Source: Rothia sp. (in: high G+C Gram-positive bacteria)
GTDB lineage: Bacteria; Actinomycetota; Actinomycetes; Actinomycetales; Micrococcaceae
Direction of reading: 5' to 3'
NCBI GenBank assembly: GCA_030529845.1
Contig: JAUMWB010000004.1
Coordinates: 1-64,000, forward strand
Length of the DNA: 64,000 nucleotides
Shown here: in pieces, positions 34,536 to 46,145 of the stretch
Position numbering within the stretch: the stretch's first letter is position 1
Layout of the letters: each line of letters begins with the position of its first letter
Position numbers and translations under genes: made by a program
The notes under the pieces: generated by a model
The model's input: the letters and a program-made list of their open reading frames with translations, nothing else
Databases searched by the model: none
What the model was told of the DNA's origin: nothing

Positions 34536-35252
34536 GTGCGTTTAGTAATAGCTGATTGTTGCGTAGACTACATGGGCCGTCTCAATGCCCATCTGCCCCG
34601 CGCTACCCGCCTGCTCATGATCAAAAATGATGGCTCTGTGCTGATTCACTCCGATGGTGGCTCCTATAAGCCTCTGAACTGGATGAGCCCGCCCTGCCGT
34701 CTGCATATTTCCCCTCGTGAAGAGTTCGAGGGAACCTCCATAGCAGAGGAGCTTGACCCCGATGTGAGCGAGCTCTGGACGGTTCAGGCTGCCAAGACCG
34801 ATGACAAGCTAGTTATTCGTGTCTTTGGCACTCACGGGGAATTGAGTCACGACCTGGGCATTGACCCGGGGCTTATTAAGGACGGAGTTGAGGCCGACCT
34901 CCAGCGCCTGCTTGCCGAACAAATTGAGCTACTGGGTGCTGGCTACCGCCTGGTGCGCCGTGAGTATCCCACAGCTATCGGTCCGGTTGATATTTTGGCC
35001 AAGGACGCCGGTGGTGTCTCTGTGGCTGTTGAGCTCAAGCGCGTAGGAGATATTGACGGCGTAGAACAGCTCACCCGTTACCTGGAACTTCTCAACCGCG
35101 ACCCTCTGCTCGCTCCGGTTCAGGGTGTCTTTGCCGCCCAGCGCATCAAGCCCCAGGCGCGAACTTTGGCAGAAGACCGCGGCATCCGCTGCGTCTCCCT
35201 CGACTACGATGCTATGCGCGGAGTGGACGACGTAGAATCCCGTCTCTTCTAA
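34536..35252 (+). CDS. nucS: Endonuclease NucS (EndoMS), mismatch-specific
   Basis: A 238-residue nuclease that cuts both strands at mismatches and provides mismatch repair in actinobacteria and archaea without MutS/MutL. The N-terminal half is the DNA-binding/dimerisation domain ([29 protein letters not shown]). The C-terminal nuclease domain holds the PD-(D/E)xK core: [17 protein letters not shown] and VAVELKR, then [12 protein letters not shown]. The C-terminus ends SRLF, near the clamp-binding tail described for this family. The GTG at 34536 gives an N-terminus matching the family. Confidence 0.94.
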   Translation: MRLVIADCCVDYMGRLNAHLPRATRLLMIKNDGSVLIHSDGGSYKPLNWMSPPCRLHISPREEFEGTSIAEELDPDVSELWTVQAAKTDDKLVIRVFGTHGELSHDLGIDPGLIKDGVEADLQRLLAEQIELLGAGYRLVRREYPTAIGPVDILAKDAGGVSVAVELKRVGDIDGVEQLTRYLELLNRDPLLAPVQGVFAAQRIKPQARTLAEDRGIRCVSLDYDAMRGVDDVESRLF

Positions 35253-35296
35253 ACAGCTCCTTCTTTCTTGAAACAAGATACTAGCTCATAACAAGG

Positions 35297-35335
35297 ACGC
35301 CGCCCTCCCCCATGTCTGGGGAAGGGCGGCGTTCT
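35297..35335. terminator. Terminator between nucS and the ATP synthase operon
   Basis: ACGCCGCCCT-CCCC pairs with GGGGAAGGGCGGCGT (one bulge) around a short loop. It lies between converging transcripts; TTCT follows on the plus strand and a short T-rich stretch is absent on the minus strand. Confidence 0.65.
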
Positions 35336-35353
35336 CATGTAGAGCAGCAAAGA

Positions 35354-35611
35354 TTAAATCTGTGCGTGCTTCGCTGCGACGGTGACTCGATCGTTTGAGA
35401 CGGTCAAGAAACCTTCGTACAGGCGGGTGGTCTTCTTCTCGCCGTTGGTTGCCTCAATCAGAAGCTCACCGTCTTCAGCAAGAAGGGCCATGGTGGGGAT
35501 GTGACCGGGCATGATACCCAGGTCACCATCGACGGTGCGCGCACGCACGTACTTGGCTTCGCCAACCCACACGATTCGTTCACGGGAAACGACTTCAACT
35601 TTCAGTGCCAT
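35354..35611 (-). CDS. atpC: ATP synthase epsilon subunit, short form
   Basis: An 85-residue protein forming the N-terminal beta-sandwich that joins gamma to the c-ring (LKVEVVSRERIVWVGEAKYVRARTVDGDLGIMPGHIPTMALL, the family signature with GDLGIMPGH). The C-terminal two-helix domain, normally ~40-50 residues and responsible for inhibiting ATP hydrolysis, is absent: the protein ends with VTVAAKHAQI. The ATG lies two bases after the atpD stop codon. It is the last gene of the operon. Confidence 0.94.
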   Translation of the reverse strand: MALKVEVVSRERIVWVGEAKYVRARTVDGDLGIMPGHIPTMALLAEDGELLIEATNGEKKTTRLYEGFLTVSNDRVTVAAKHAQI

Positions 35612-35613
35612 GA

Positions 35614-37086
<1,473 letters not shown>

Positions 37087-37121
37087 TTACCTATGTAGAG
37101 AGTGGAAAGTTGTCTGGTGGA

Positions 37122-38042
37122 TTAGGAGGCGAGTGCGTCGGCGCCGCCAACAATTTCGCTGAGCTCCTGAGTAATTTCTGCCTGGCGAGCGTTGTTCATC
37201 AGGCGGGTGTACTTCTTGATGAGCTCGTCAGCGTTATCACCTGCGGACTTCATCGCGCGCTGGCGAGATGCCAGTTCGGAGGCCGCTGCTTCTAGCAGGC
37301 ACGCATAGATGCGGGAGGCGATGTAGCGAGGCAGCAACTCGTCGAGAACTTCCTGGGGGCTGGGCTCGAATTCAAAGACTGAGTTCTGCTGGAACTGGTC
37401 GTCTTCGAGACGTTCGCCGGGCAGGATTTCTTCACCGAGTTCGCGGGCGTCTGCTACCGCGATGGGGAGCAGGCGCAGGACACGGGTTTCCTGGCTAACC
37501 ATGGAGACGAATTCGGTGTAGATGATATGGAGATCATCGACCTCGCCGTTTTCGTAGGCTGCCAGGATGGCGTCGCGGGCTGCAACGGCCATCTCGATGT
37601 TGGGGTTATCGGTGTTGCCTTCCCAAGCCTGCTCGTATTCACGTTCGCGGAAGTCAAAGTAGGACTTTGCCTTGCGCCCGATGAGATAGAGCTTGACATC
37701 ACGACCCTCACCGCGGAGCTTCTCAATAAGACCCTCGGTTTTTTTGAGGACGGATGAGGAGTATGAACCCGCAAGGCCGCGGTCGCTGGTGAGGACGAGA
37801 ACTGCCGAACGACCGGTCTTTGCCTTTGAGCGTGCGTTAAGCAGGGGGTGCTCAATATGGTGCTGGGTCGCGATAGCAGTGACGGCCTTGGTCAGCGCAT
37901 TTGCGTAGGGGCTAGCTGCCTCTGCGCTCTTACGTGCCTTGTTAATGCGTGAGGTTGCGATCATCTCCATCGCCTTGAAGATCTTCTTCATAGACGATGT
38001 TGAAGTAATCTTTTGGCGGTAAACCCTAATCTGGGCTCCCAT
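37122..38042 (-). CDS. atpG: ATP synthase gamma subunit
   Basis: A 306-residue central rotor shaft. Both terminal helices of the coiled coil are seen: [29 protein letters not shown] and the C-terminal ALVRQRA-like [38 protein letters not shown]. The middle Rossmann-like part has [13 protein letters not shown]. The ATG at 38042 follows AAAGGAATCTCT. A 79-base gap separates it from atpA. Confidence 0.96.
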   Translation of the reverse strand: MGAQIRVYRQKITSTSSMKKIFKAMEMIATSRINKARKSAEAASPYANALTKAVTAIATQHHIEHPLLNARSKAKTGRSAVLVLTSDRGLAGSYSSSVLKKTEGLIEKLRGEGRDVKLYLIGRKAKSYFDFREREYEQAWEGNTDNPNIEMAVAARDAILAAYENGEVDDLHIIYTEFVSMVSQETRVLRLLPIAVADARELGEEILPGERLEDDQFQQNSVFEFEPSPQEVLDELLPRYIASRIYACLLEAAASELASRQRAMKSAGDNADELIKKYTRLMNNARQAEITQELSEIVGGADALAS

Positions 38043-38121
38043 AGAGATTCCTTTCACTCCTAGAGTGAGGGCCCCTCCCCCAGGTTCTGTTGGAGGGGCA
38101 TCTCACTTACTAGGAAAATCG

Positions 38122-39747
<1,626 letters not shown>

Positions 39748-39779
39748 CTTATGTCCCTGCTCTCCTAATTTGTTGGTGT

Positions 39780-39800
39780 GCCTGCCGACTGGCGGCAGGC
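39780..39800 (-). promoter_or_regulatory. Intercistronic hairpin between atpH and atpA
   Basis: GCCTGCCG-ACTGG-CGGCAGGC is a perfect 8-bp stem in the 156-base gap between atpH and atpA. No T-run follows. It may serve as an RNA-processing or stability element that adjusts subunit ratios, or a weak terminator. Confidence 0.4.
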
Positions 39801-39903
39801 CCACCGAAACTTATGTGACGTGCCGGGATTAGGCTTTATGCCTTACCCCTTGTCGTCTGTGTATCTTCTAAATCACCGTCGAGGTCTCGACTGTGTAAAT
39901 CGC

Positions 39904-40716
39904 CTATGCGAAAGCGCGGCCTAGTTCCGACAGCTTGGTAGACAGTGAGCCATCGATGACTTCGTCCCCTACCTGCACACGCAGACCACCTAGAAGTGCG
40001 GGGTCTACGGTGATGTCGAGCTTCAGCTCCTTGCCGTAGGTCTTGTTGAGTGACCCCTGCAGCTTTGCGATCTGCTCTGCAGTCAGCGTGGTTGCTGAGG
40101 TTACTCGTGCGATCCAACGGTTTTGACGCTTGACGATGATTTCTACAAACTCGTTAGCCAGACGGGCTGCGGTGGTTCCGCGGGCCGCAGTGGCAACTCG
40201 TTCTAGCAGAAGCTTGCTTTCAGCGGTAGCTACACGGCCACCGAGGCTGACAGCCAGCTTCTTGAGTGCTTCCTTGCTTGCCCTGGTATCGGCAAGAGCA
40301 GCCTGTGCTTCTGCTGAGGCATCAACGGTGTTGATGAAGGTCAGCAGTTCGTTGACGGTCTGCTCCAGTGCATCGACACCTCCGCGCTGCTCAGCAGAAA
40401 GCGCTACTGAGGTAACAGCGGTTGTTTCGAGGGCATCAGCTAGATCGCGTTCTTCGCTCCAGCGGGCTTCTGCTGCTGCAGAAACGATGGCCAGAGCTGC
40501 GTCGGAAATCTTGCCGCCCAGAACGGAGCGGGCGATGCCTGCTCGCTGCGCTGCTTCGCGGGAAGGATCGGTTAGACCTCGCCGGAACCCGCCGTTGCTG
40601 TCGATAACATCAACAACAGCGAAGAGCTCTTCTGCGAGGTGGGTCGGGTTGTCGGTAGGCTGGGCTACCAGAACCTGTTCCACCTTGTTCAGTGATTCAG
40701 TCGATACTGCTGACAT
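39904..40716 (-). CDS. atpH: ATP synthase delta subunit
   Basis: A 270-residue stator protein that fixes F1 to the b subunits. The C-terminal signature TLTAEQIAKLQGSLNKTYGKELKLDITVDPALLGGLRVQVGDEVIDGS in part (residues ~215-265) is clear. The N-terminal helical bundle is longer than in E. coli (177 residues), as usual in actinobacteria. The ATG overlaps the atpF stop by one base (TAATG). Confidence 0.94.
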   Translation of the reverse strand: MSAVSTESLNKVEQVLVAQPTDNPTHLAEELFAVVDVIDSNGGFRRGLTDPSREAAQRAGIARSVLGGKISDAALAIVSAAAEARWSEERDLADALETTAVTSVALSAEQRGGVDALEQTVNELLTFINTVDASAEAQAALADTRASKEALKKLAVSLGGRVATAESKLLLERVATAARGTTAARLANEFVEIIVKRQNRWIARVTSATTLTAEQIAKLQGSLNKTYGKELKLDITVDPALLGGLRVQVGDEVIDGSLSTKLSELGRAFA

Positions 40717-41261
40717 TAGCGGGCTGCACCTGCCTGCTGCTGCGCGTCAAGGTCAGCAAGAAAACGATCGACTACACGTGCGGATCGCTCATCATCGTTG
40801 AGGGATTCGCCCACAATCTTGCCAGCCAGTGAGGTTGCCAGAGCGCCAACTTCGGTACGAAGTGATGCTGCGGCAGCTGCACGTTCTGCCTCGATAGTCT
40901 TCTGGGCGTTTTCGGTGATGCGAGCGGCCTCAGCGTTTGCGCGCTCCTTAGCTTCTGCCACGATGGCGTCGCCTTCGGCGCGTGCTTCTTCGCGAATCTT
41001 CTGAGCTTCCAGACGAGCGCTTTCGAGCTGCTGGCCGTACTCTTCGCGTGCTGCTGCGGCCTCTGCCTGAGCCTTTTCAGCCTTGGCTAGACCACCCTCA
41101 ATTGCTTCTTTACGGTCCTGGTAAATCTTTTCGAATGCCGGGACAACGTACTTGCTGACGATGAAGAGGAGGAGCAGGAACCCGATGGCGGTAATGGCGA
41201 TTTCCCAGATATTGGGGATCAGAGGGTTCGCGCCCTCCGCTGCTGCCATTAAGTGAGACAT
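40716..41261 (-). CDS. atpF: ATP synthase b subunit
   Basis: A 181-residue peripheral stalk protein. One membrane segment, IWEIAITAIGFLLLLFIVSKYV (residues ~18-39), is followed by a long Ala/Glu/Lys-rich helix that dimerises (residues ~45-165). The AGGAAAA before the ATG gives good initiation. Translation is coupled to atpH. Confidence 0.95.
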   Translation of the reverse strand: MSHLMAAAEGANPLIPNIWEIAITAIGFLLLLFIVSKYVVPAFEKIYQDRKEAIEGGLAKAEKAQAEAAAAREEYGQQLESARLEAQKIREEARAEGDAIVAEAKERANAEAARITENAQKTIEAERAAAAASLRTEVGALATSLAGKIVGESLNDDERSARVVDRFLADLDAQQQAGAAR

Positions 41262-41314
41262 AGGGGGTTTTCCTGTTCTATAGGTCGGTCAATAATGATG
41301 CGGTCGCCAGTAAA

Positions 41315-41524
41315 TTACTTGATGAACGCGAGAACCAGACCGAGAACTGCCAGTGCTTCAACCAGCGCGAAGCCCAGGAAGAGCATGGGCTGCAGGGTCT
41401 TCTGTGACTCGGGCTGACGAGCAACGGAGGTCATGTAGGCTGCGAAGATCAGACCTACACCGATGCCGCCGCCGATTGCTGACAGACCGTAACCAACTGC
41501 GGTAAGTGAACCGGTGATTTCCAT
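41315..41524 (-). CDS. atpE: ATP synthase c subunit
   Basis: A 69-residue proteolipid of two membrane helices with a polar loop ARQPE (residues 35-39). Glu56 in the second helix ([12 protein letters not shown]) is the proton carrier. The glycine-rich first helix ([11 protein letters not shown]) packs the ring. No sodium-binding motif is apparent. AAGGAAACAATCC precedes the ATG. Confidence 0.97.
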   Translation of the reverse strand: MEITGSLTAVGYGLSAIGGGIGVGLIFAAYMTSVARQPESQKTLQPMLFLGFALVEALAVLGLVLAFIK

Positions 41525-41660
41525 GTGGATTGTTTCCTTTCACAGTGCCCCTTGCGGTTTGTGTCGTATGTAAGGGGCAGAGTTTTGATGTGGACACTCC
41601 CCGCTAAAGCGGGTTGCTTTTCTCGTCCGCCGGTGGTCCCGACGGAGAAAATCTATATAT

Positions 41661-42479
41661 TTAGTGGCCTTCAGAGACCGAGCCCTGCAGGTAGACCGCA
41701 AGGAGCAAGGTGAAGACGTAGGCCTGGATAGCCTGAATCATCAGTTCCAGGAAGTAAAGGAAGAGGCCCAGGGCGCCAGAACCAACCGATGCGATGGCAG
41801 CAACGCCACCTGCTTCAACAATCAGGTACTGGGTCAGCGAGGCTGCAACCATAATCGCCAGGTGGCCACCGAACATGGTAGCGAAGAGACGCAGGGCGTG
41901 GGTTGCGGGGCGGATGAGCATGTTGGACATGAACTCAATAGGAATCAAGATCACGTAAACCAGCGGGGGGACGCCGGAAGGCATAGTCATATCCTTGAAG
42001 AACTTGCCCAGACCCTTGCGCTTGATACCAACACCAACCCAGGTCAGGTAAGCAATACCCGCCAGGGCGTAGGCAGAACCTACGTGAGACATGGTGGGGA
42101 GCTGGATGACGGGAATTGAACCGTAGAGGTTGTTCACCAGAATAAAGAAGAAGGCGGTGAAGAGCAGGGGAACGAAAGGCTTGTAGTGGTGAGCGCCAAT
42201 CAGTTCCTTGCCCAGGCTGTTACGGACCAGACCGTAACCCATTTCGCCCACGAACTGGGTGCGTGAGGGAACCATGGCGCGCTTGCGGGCCGCGAAGAGG
42301 AAGAAGCCAGCAACGATGACCACCGACAGGATGACCAGAAGCATCTGCTTGCTGAACTCAAAATCACCAATCGTGAAGATAGCAGGCAGGTGCATGTCAT
42401 CAATAGTGGGCGGTACGTAGCCCTGCTGCTCTCCCGCTGCGACAACTAGCCCGTTTGAAATCAAGGCAAGTCCTTTCAT
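41661..42479 (-). CDS. atpB: ATP synthase a subunit
   Basis: A 272-residue membrane protein forming the proton channel with the c-ring. Family signs are FVGEMGYGLVRNSLGKELIG, LIRPATHALRLFATMFGGHLAIM with the essential Arg, and ELMIQAIQAYVFTLLLAVYLQGS. The ATG at 42479 has no ribosome binding site; a TTG five codons in is preceded by AAAGGA at six bases, so the true start may be there, giving MISNGLVVAAGE. Confidence 0.94.
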   Translation of the reverse strand: MKGLALISNGLVVAAGEQQGYVPPTIDDMHLPAIFTIGDFEFSKQMLLVILSVVIVAGFFLFAARKRAMVPSRTQFVGEMGYGLVRNSLGKELIGAHHYKPFVPLLFTAFFFILVNNLYGSIPVIQLPTMSHVGSAYALAGIAYLTWVGVGIKRKGLGKFFKDMTMPSGVPPLVYVILIPIEFMSNMLIRPATHALRLFATMFGGHLAIMVAASLTQYLIVEAGGVAAIASVGSGALGLFLYFLELMIQAIQAYVFTLLLAVYLQGSVSEGH

Positions 42480-42563
42480 TGCTTCGTGTTGGCCGCTGGC
42501 TCCAGCAACCTCAGAGGTTTAAAGAATCAAAAGTATGTGTGTGCCAACCGGTTCCAGTTGGTC

Positions 42564-42818
42564 TTATTTTTGCTGTTGCATGTGGATAAATACCAGGTAA
42601 ATACCACCAAAGGCACCAACAAATCCGCCTGCCCAAGCAATCCAGGTTGTACCCAGTAAGTGGTCCAGACCATAGCCTACCAAACTCCAGATACCAATGC
42701 CTATCATGACGTACAGAAGTGTCATAAAGGCCCCGGCTGTTCCGCCACCAGCGACTAAATCGCCAGCAGAGCGTAACTGCTTATCTTGCTTGTACCACTT
42801 ATCGTCGGTGTTGCCCAC
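42564..42818 (-). CDS. AtpZ/AtpI-like two-helix membrane protein
   Basis: An 84-residue protein with two membrane segments (residues ~28-50 and ~58-80). The second begins GTTWIAWAGGFVGAFGGIYLVF, the glycine-rich motif of the AtpZ/putative F0F1-ATPase subunit family. The GTG at 42818 is preceded by AAAGGAG. The position before atpB suggests an assembly or ion-uptake role for ATP synthase, as reported for the family. Confidence 0.78.
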   Translation of the reverse strand: MGNTDDKWYKQDKQLRSAGDLVAGGGTAGAFMTLLYVMIGIGIWSLVGYGLDHLLGTTWIAWAGGFVGAFGGIYLVFIHMQQQK

Positions 42819-42842
42819 GGGTGTATGCTCCTTTGCCTAGTT

Positions 42843-43235
42843 TCATCCTACCGAATCGAAATAGAGGATTCTCTGTTTCGAGATAATTTTCGTTTCAATG
42901 ACAAGCTGAGCTGCCAGTGCCACCAGGGCGCCGGTCATGAGCCAACCATTACGAAAATCATGCGGTATAGGGGCGAACACTAAGAGGCCGGTGAAAACCA
43001 ATATCTTGAACGGATACATGGCCGCTAGAGCCGCTGCCGCCGCTTTCATCGACTTCTTCTCAGCCGGTATCACAACCATGATTCCGACCGCGAAACTGAG
43101 ATAAACCAGGGTGAGACCCGTCAGGAACCCACCGGCAGCCGGTTTACCTGCGATAAGTACTCCAACTATCGTACCGACTAGGGCCAAGATAGCCAAAGCC
43201 AGCGAGACATCCCGGAAGATTTTCCGCCAGGGCAT
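42843..43235 (-). CDS. AtpI-like four-helix membrane protein
   Basis: A 130-residue membrane protein with four hydrophobic segments, matching the position and size of the AtpI-like gene between the WecA-like gene and atpB in actinobacteria (the place of Rv1303 in M. tuberculosis). Four segments: residues ~8-28, ~32-55, ~67-88 and ~98-118. A longer frame overlaps the upstream gene in another frame; the ATG at 43235 leaves a 19-base gap. AtpI proteins help c-ring assembly in other bacteria. Confidence 0.75.
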   Translation of the reverse strand: MPWRKIFRDVSLALAILALVGTIVGVLIAGKPAAGGFLTGLTLVYLSFAVGIMVVIPAEKKSMKAAAAALAAMYPFKILVFTGLLVFAPIPHDFRNGWLMTGALVALAAQLVIETKIISKQRILYFDSVG

Positions 43236-43254
43236 CTCGTTAATGCCCAATGGT

Positions 43255-44283
43255 TTAGACCTCACTTTTCTGACGCACCTTTCCAAGGAGGGCGGGCAAA
43301 AAGACGTAAAGGACCAAGATAAGGACAACTAACAGGGCAGACCATACAGCGTTCTGAGTTTCAAAAGGTAGAGCCAGCACGGTTATGGCCGTTACAAGAA
43401 CCGTAGTGAGCGTCACAAGCAAAGCACTGCCCAGATGACTAAAACCAGCATCTGTTAGACGCTGATAGGCATGAGTGCGATGGGGCTTGTACCACTGTTC
43501 GCCCCTCACAATTCGGCGCATTAGAGTGCTCCCGGTATCTGCTAAATACACCAGCAGGGGGGCCAAAATATATTCCACGTAAACCCCGGAGAGGAAGGCC
43601 CCTACCGCCATGGAGGCGATGGCTCCCCCCAGGAAGTAGGAACCGGCATCCCCCAGGAAAACATTCTTGCCCGTGCGCACGTTCCAGGGTAGGAAGGCCA
43701 GGTAGGCAGCGGCCACGGCCGCTCCCCCGGCAAGAAGCCAGGGCATCTGGTTTACCCAGCCGGCGTAAGCATAAGCGCCGCCTACCGCAAAGCCGTGCAG
43801 GCCAGAAATACCGTTGATACCGTCCATGAAGTTCACGACATTGATGTAGGCAGCTATGGCAAAAACACCCAGGGGTACCCAGAAAATGGAGGTACCCAGC
43901 ATCAACGTCATTCCCACGGTGACGGTCAGGCCAATGAGCAGTTGTGCCGCGAAGCGCACCTTAATAGAGACTCCACGGTAATCCTCCATCCAGCCCAGCA
44001 CGCCCGAGGCCACCATGCCCAAGAGTACGCAGAGGGCAATTGACCGGTCTGTAAAAATTTGCCCGTCAACGAGAGCAACAAGATAGCCGAGCATGGCTGC
44101 AAGGGCTGTTGCCAATCCCATGCCTCGGAAAACCGGAACGCTGTGTGATGAACGCGCAGTAGGAATATCGACCAGGTTCCAGCGGTGTAGGAGCGGACGC
44201 ACGGCAAAAGGTAGGAGCAGACCCGCAACAAAAGCGATAAGGGCAGGAACCAGAACCAGGGCCTGTAAGTCTGATGTAGTCAT
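43255..44283 (-). CDS. WecA/TagO-like polyprenyl-phosphate sugar-1-phosphate transferase
   Basis: A 342-residue membrane enzyme of the MraY/WecA family that transfers a sugar phosphate from a UDP-sugar to undecaprenyl or decaprenyl phosphate, starting a wall glycopolymer. About 10 membrane segments. Catalytic blocks are VDIPTARSSHSVPVFRGMGL, NVVNFMDGINGISGLHG (Asp-rich), FLGDAGSYFLGGA, and HRTHAYQRLTDAG. Rv1302 has the same place before the ATP synthase operon in mycobacteria. The ATG overlaps the previous stop codon (TAATG). Confidence 0.9.
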   Translation of the reverse strand: MTTSDLQALVLVPALIAFVAGLLLPFAVRPLLHRWNLVDIPTARSSHSVPVFRGMGLATALAAMLGYLVALVDGQIFTDRSIALCVLLGMVASGVLGWMEDYRGVSIKVRFAAQLLIGLTVTVGMTLMLGTSIFWVPLGVFAIAAYINVVNFMDGINGISGLHGFAVGGAYAYAGWVNQMPWLLAGGAAVAAAYLAFLPWNVRTGKNVFLGDAGSYFLGGAIASMAVGAFLSGVYVEYILAPLLVYLADTGSTLMRRIVRGEQWYKPHRTHAYQRLTDAGFSHLGSALLVTLTTVLVTAITVLALPFETQNAVWSALLVVLILVLYVFLPALLGKVRQKSEV

Positions 44284-46145
44284 TAGGCCTCCTGCCCTCG
44301 GTGCTCGGTCCGGTCGTAGCCGCGGTGGCTCCGGTAGTTTTCTAGCCAGCGAAGGTAATCAAGTTCGGCGGGGTCAAGTGTAGGAGCCTGAGCCCTCATA
44401 ATGTTTTCGTTTTCTTCGCTCCGCTGGTGTATCTCGTCCTGACCAAAGAGCACTTCGTCTCGTTTTTCGCCAGCGCGCAAGCCAATCACCTCGATTGCTA
44501 CATCGAATCTCTCGTAGAGGCTGCGCATGTGTTCTGCTACCTTGAGAATCTTGACAGGATCACCCATATCGAGCACCATAACCTCACCGCTGCGGCCGAT
44601 TGCTCCGGCCAGCATGACCAGCAGACAGGCGTCCGGAATCAGCATGAAGTAGCGGGTAGCGTTTCGGTCGGTTACAGTGAGGGGGCCACCGTCCAGGATC
44701 TGCTTGGTGAAGAGGGGCTTAATGGAACCGCGGGAGCCAAAAACATTACCGAATCGCACCGAAACATAGTTGCGGCCGGTCTGCTCACCGTACCAGCTGG
44801 TCAGCATTTCAGCGCTCCGTTTGGACTGTCCCAAGGCCGTAGTGGGGTCAGCAGCCTTATCCGTTGAGATATTCACAAAAACCTCAACATCCACCTGAGC
44901 TGAAGCCTTAAGGACGTTGGCGGTACCCAGAGTATTGGTCTTATAGGCTTCCTTGGGGTAAGCCTCAAGAGCAGAAACGTGTTTGAGAGCTGCTGCATGA
45001 AATACAACCTCAGGTTGACGTTCAAGAAACACAGCTTCGAGGGCTTCATAGTCACGAACATCGGCCAGAATAACACTCGGGTCATCTAGGCTTGACAGGC
45101 CGGTCAGGGAATAACGGGTATCCATCAGCAGGGATTCATCGCGATCCAGCATCATGAGCTCAGCCGGATTATAGGCACTGATCTGGCGGCACAGCTCAGA
45201 ACCAATTGATCCACCAGCGCCGGTTACTAGAACTCGACGCCCCTGAACGTAGCTACGAATCAGATCATGGTTGATGTTGTAGTCAATTGTGCCGCGAATC
45301 TTCTCCAATAATTCACGTTCGTTATTCTCTTCGCTACGGCGACCGGTATGGCCGATATCAGGAACAGCGGAGTTGATGCGTACGGTTTCAATGCCCAGCT
45401 CTTTCATACTCTGGGCGATACGGACCAGACGCCGTTCGGGGATTTCCTCACCAATTGCAATGAGAACCTTGGTAGCCTGGTGGTGCTTCACGAGGGCTGC
45501 TAGGTCAGCACTGGTTCCCTCAACCTTGACCGAGTGAATACGGGCATTGCGGACCGAGCGATCGTCATCGACAATCGCTACCGGCAGGTACTTGGCCTTG
45601 GGGTCGGTCATCAGGGTTGAAATCAGGTTGCGCCCCAAGAACCCGGCCCCGTAGACAATTACCCGCTGCACGTCTTTGCCAGTGGGGCGGTTGGTCTTTT
45701 CTTCATAGATTCGCTTACTGTAGCGGAAGCCCATCATCAGCAAAATAGCGATAGGGAAGGCAATCAGCACCACAGACCGGGGCACGCCAAAGGCCCGAGA
45801 CGAGACCATCAGCAGTATCTGCATAATGATGGTGTTAGCTAATATCAGGGGGTAGAGCTTGCTTCCCTCTTGCAGGGTGCCGTAGCTGTGGACGCCACGG
45901 TAGAGACCCATCATCAGGCCCCCACCAATCTGCAGGGCCACCATCACCAGGGCAACAGTAACGAGACCGCCTGCGTCAATCTGGCTCAGGTCCATGCCGT
46001 AGCGCAGAATAAAGGCAGCTGGGAGAGCCAGCAGCCAGGCTAGAGAGTCCAGCCCCATCTGAACGTACTTCCACCAGGTCTTGCGCTCTGAGCTCGAGGT
46101 CAGAATGGGGATAGAGGTGGTCTGCGGGGACGACTCTTTAGACAT
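44283..46145 (-). CDS. Membrane UDP-sugar 4,6-dehydratase (PglF/CapD family)
   Basis: A 620-residue protein. Residues ~25-125 contain four membrane segments; then a first Rossmann-like domain (YGAGFLGRNLISTL) and the catalytic domain (GAGGSIGSELCRQISAY, NISTDKAADPTTALGQSKRSAEM). The TDKA segment with SK at the position of the usual YxxxK marks the inverting 4,6-dehydratase group. It makes UDP-4-keto-6-deoxy sugars for surface glycans. It overlaps the glycosyltransferase gene upstream by 8 bases. Confidence 0.9.
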   Translation of the reverse strand: MSKESSPQTTSIPILTSSSERKTWWKYVQMGLDSLAWLLALPAAFILRYGMDLSQIDAGGLVTVALVMVALQIGGGLMMGLYRGVHSYGTLQEGSKLYPLILANTIIMQILLMVSSRAFGVPRSVVLIAFPIAILLMMGFRYSKRIYEEKTNRPTGKDVQRVIVYGAGFLGRNLISTLMTDPKAKYLPVAIVDDDRSVRNARIHSVKVEGTSADLAALVKHHQATKVLIAIGEEIPERRLVRIAQSMKELGIETVRINSAVPDIGHTGRRSEENNERELLEKIRGTIDYNINHDLIRSYVQGRRVLVTGAGGSIGSELCRQISAYNPAELMMLDRDESLLMDTRYSLTGLSSLDDPSVILADVRDYEALEAVFLERQPEVVFHAAALKHVSALEAYPKEAYKTNTLGTANVLKASAQVDVEVFVNISTDKAADPTTALGQSKRSAEMLTSWYGEQTGRNYVSVRFGNVFGSRGSIKPLFTKQILDGGPLTVTDRNATRYFMLIPDACLLVMLAGAIGRSGEVMVLDMGDPVKILKVAEHMRSLYERFDVAIEVIGLRAGEKRDEVLFGQDEIHQRSEENENIMRAQAPTLDPAELDYLRWLENYRSHRGYDRTEHRGQEA

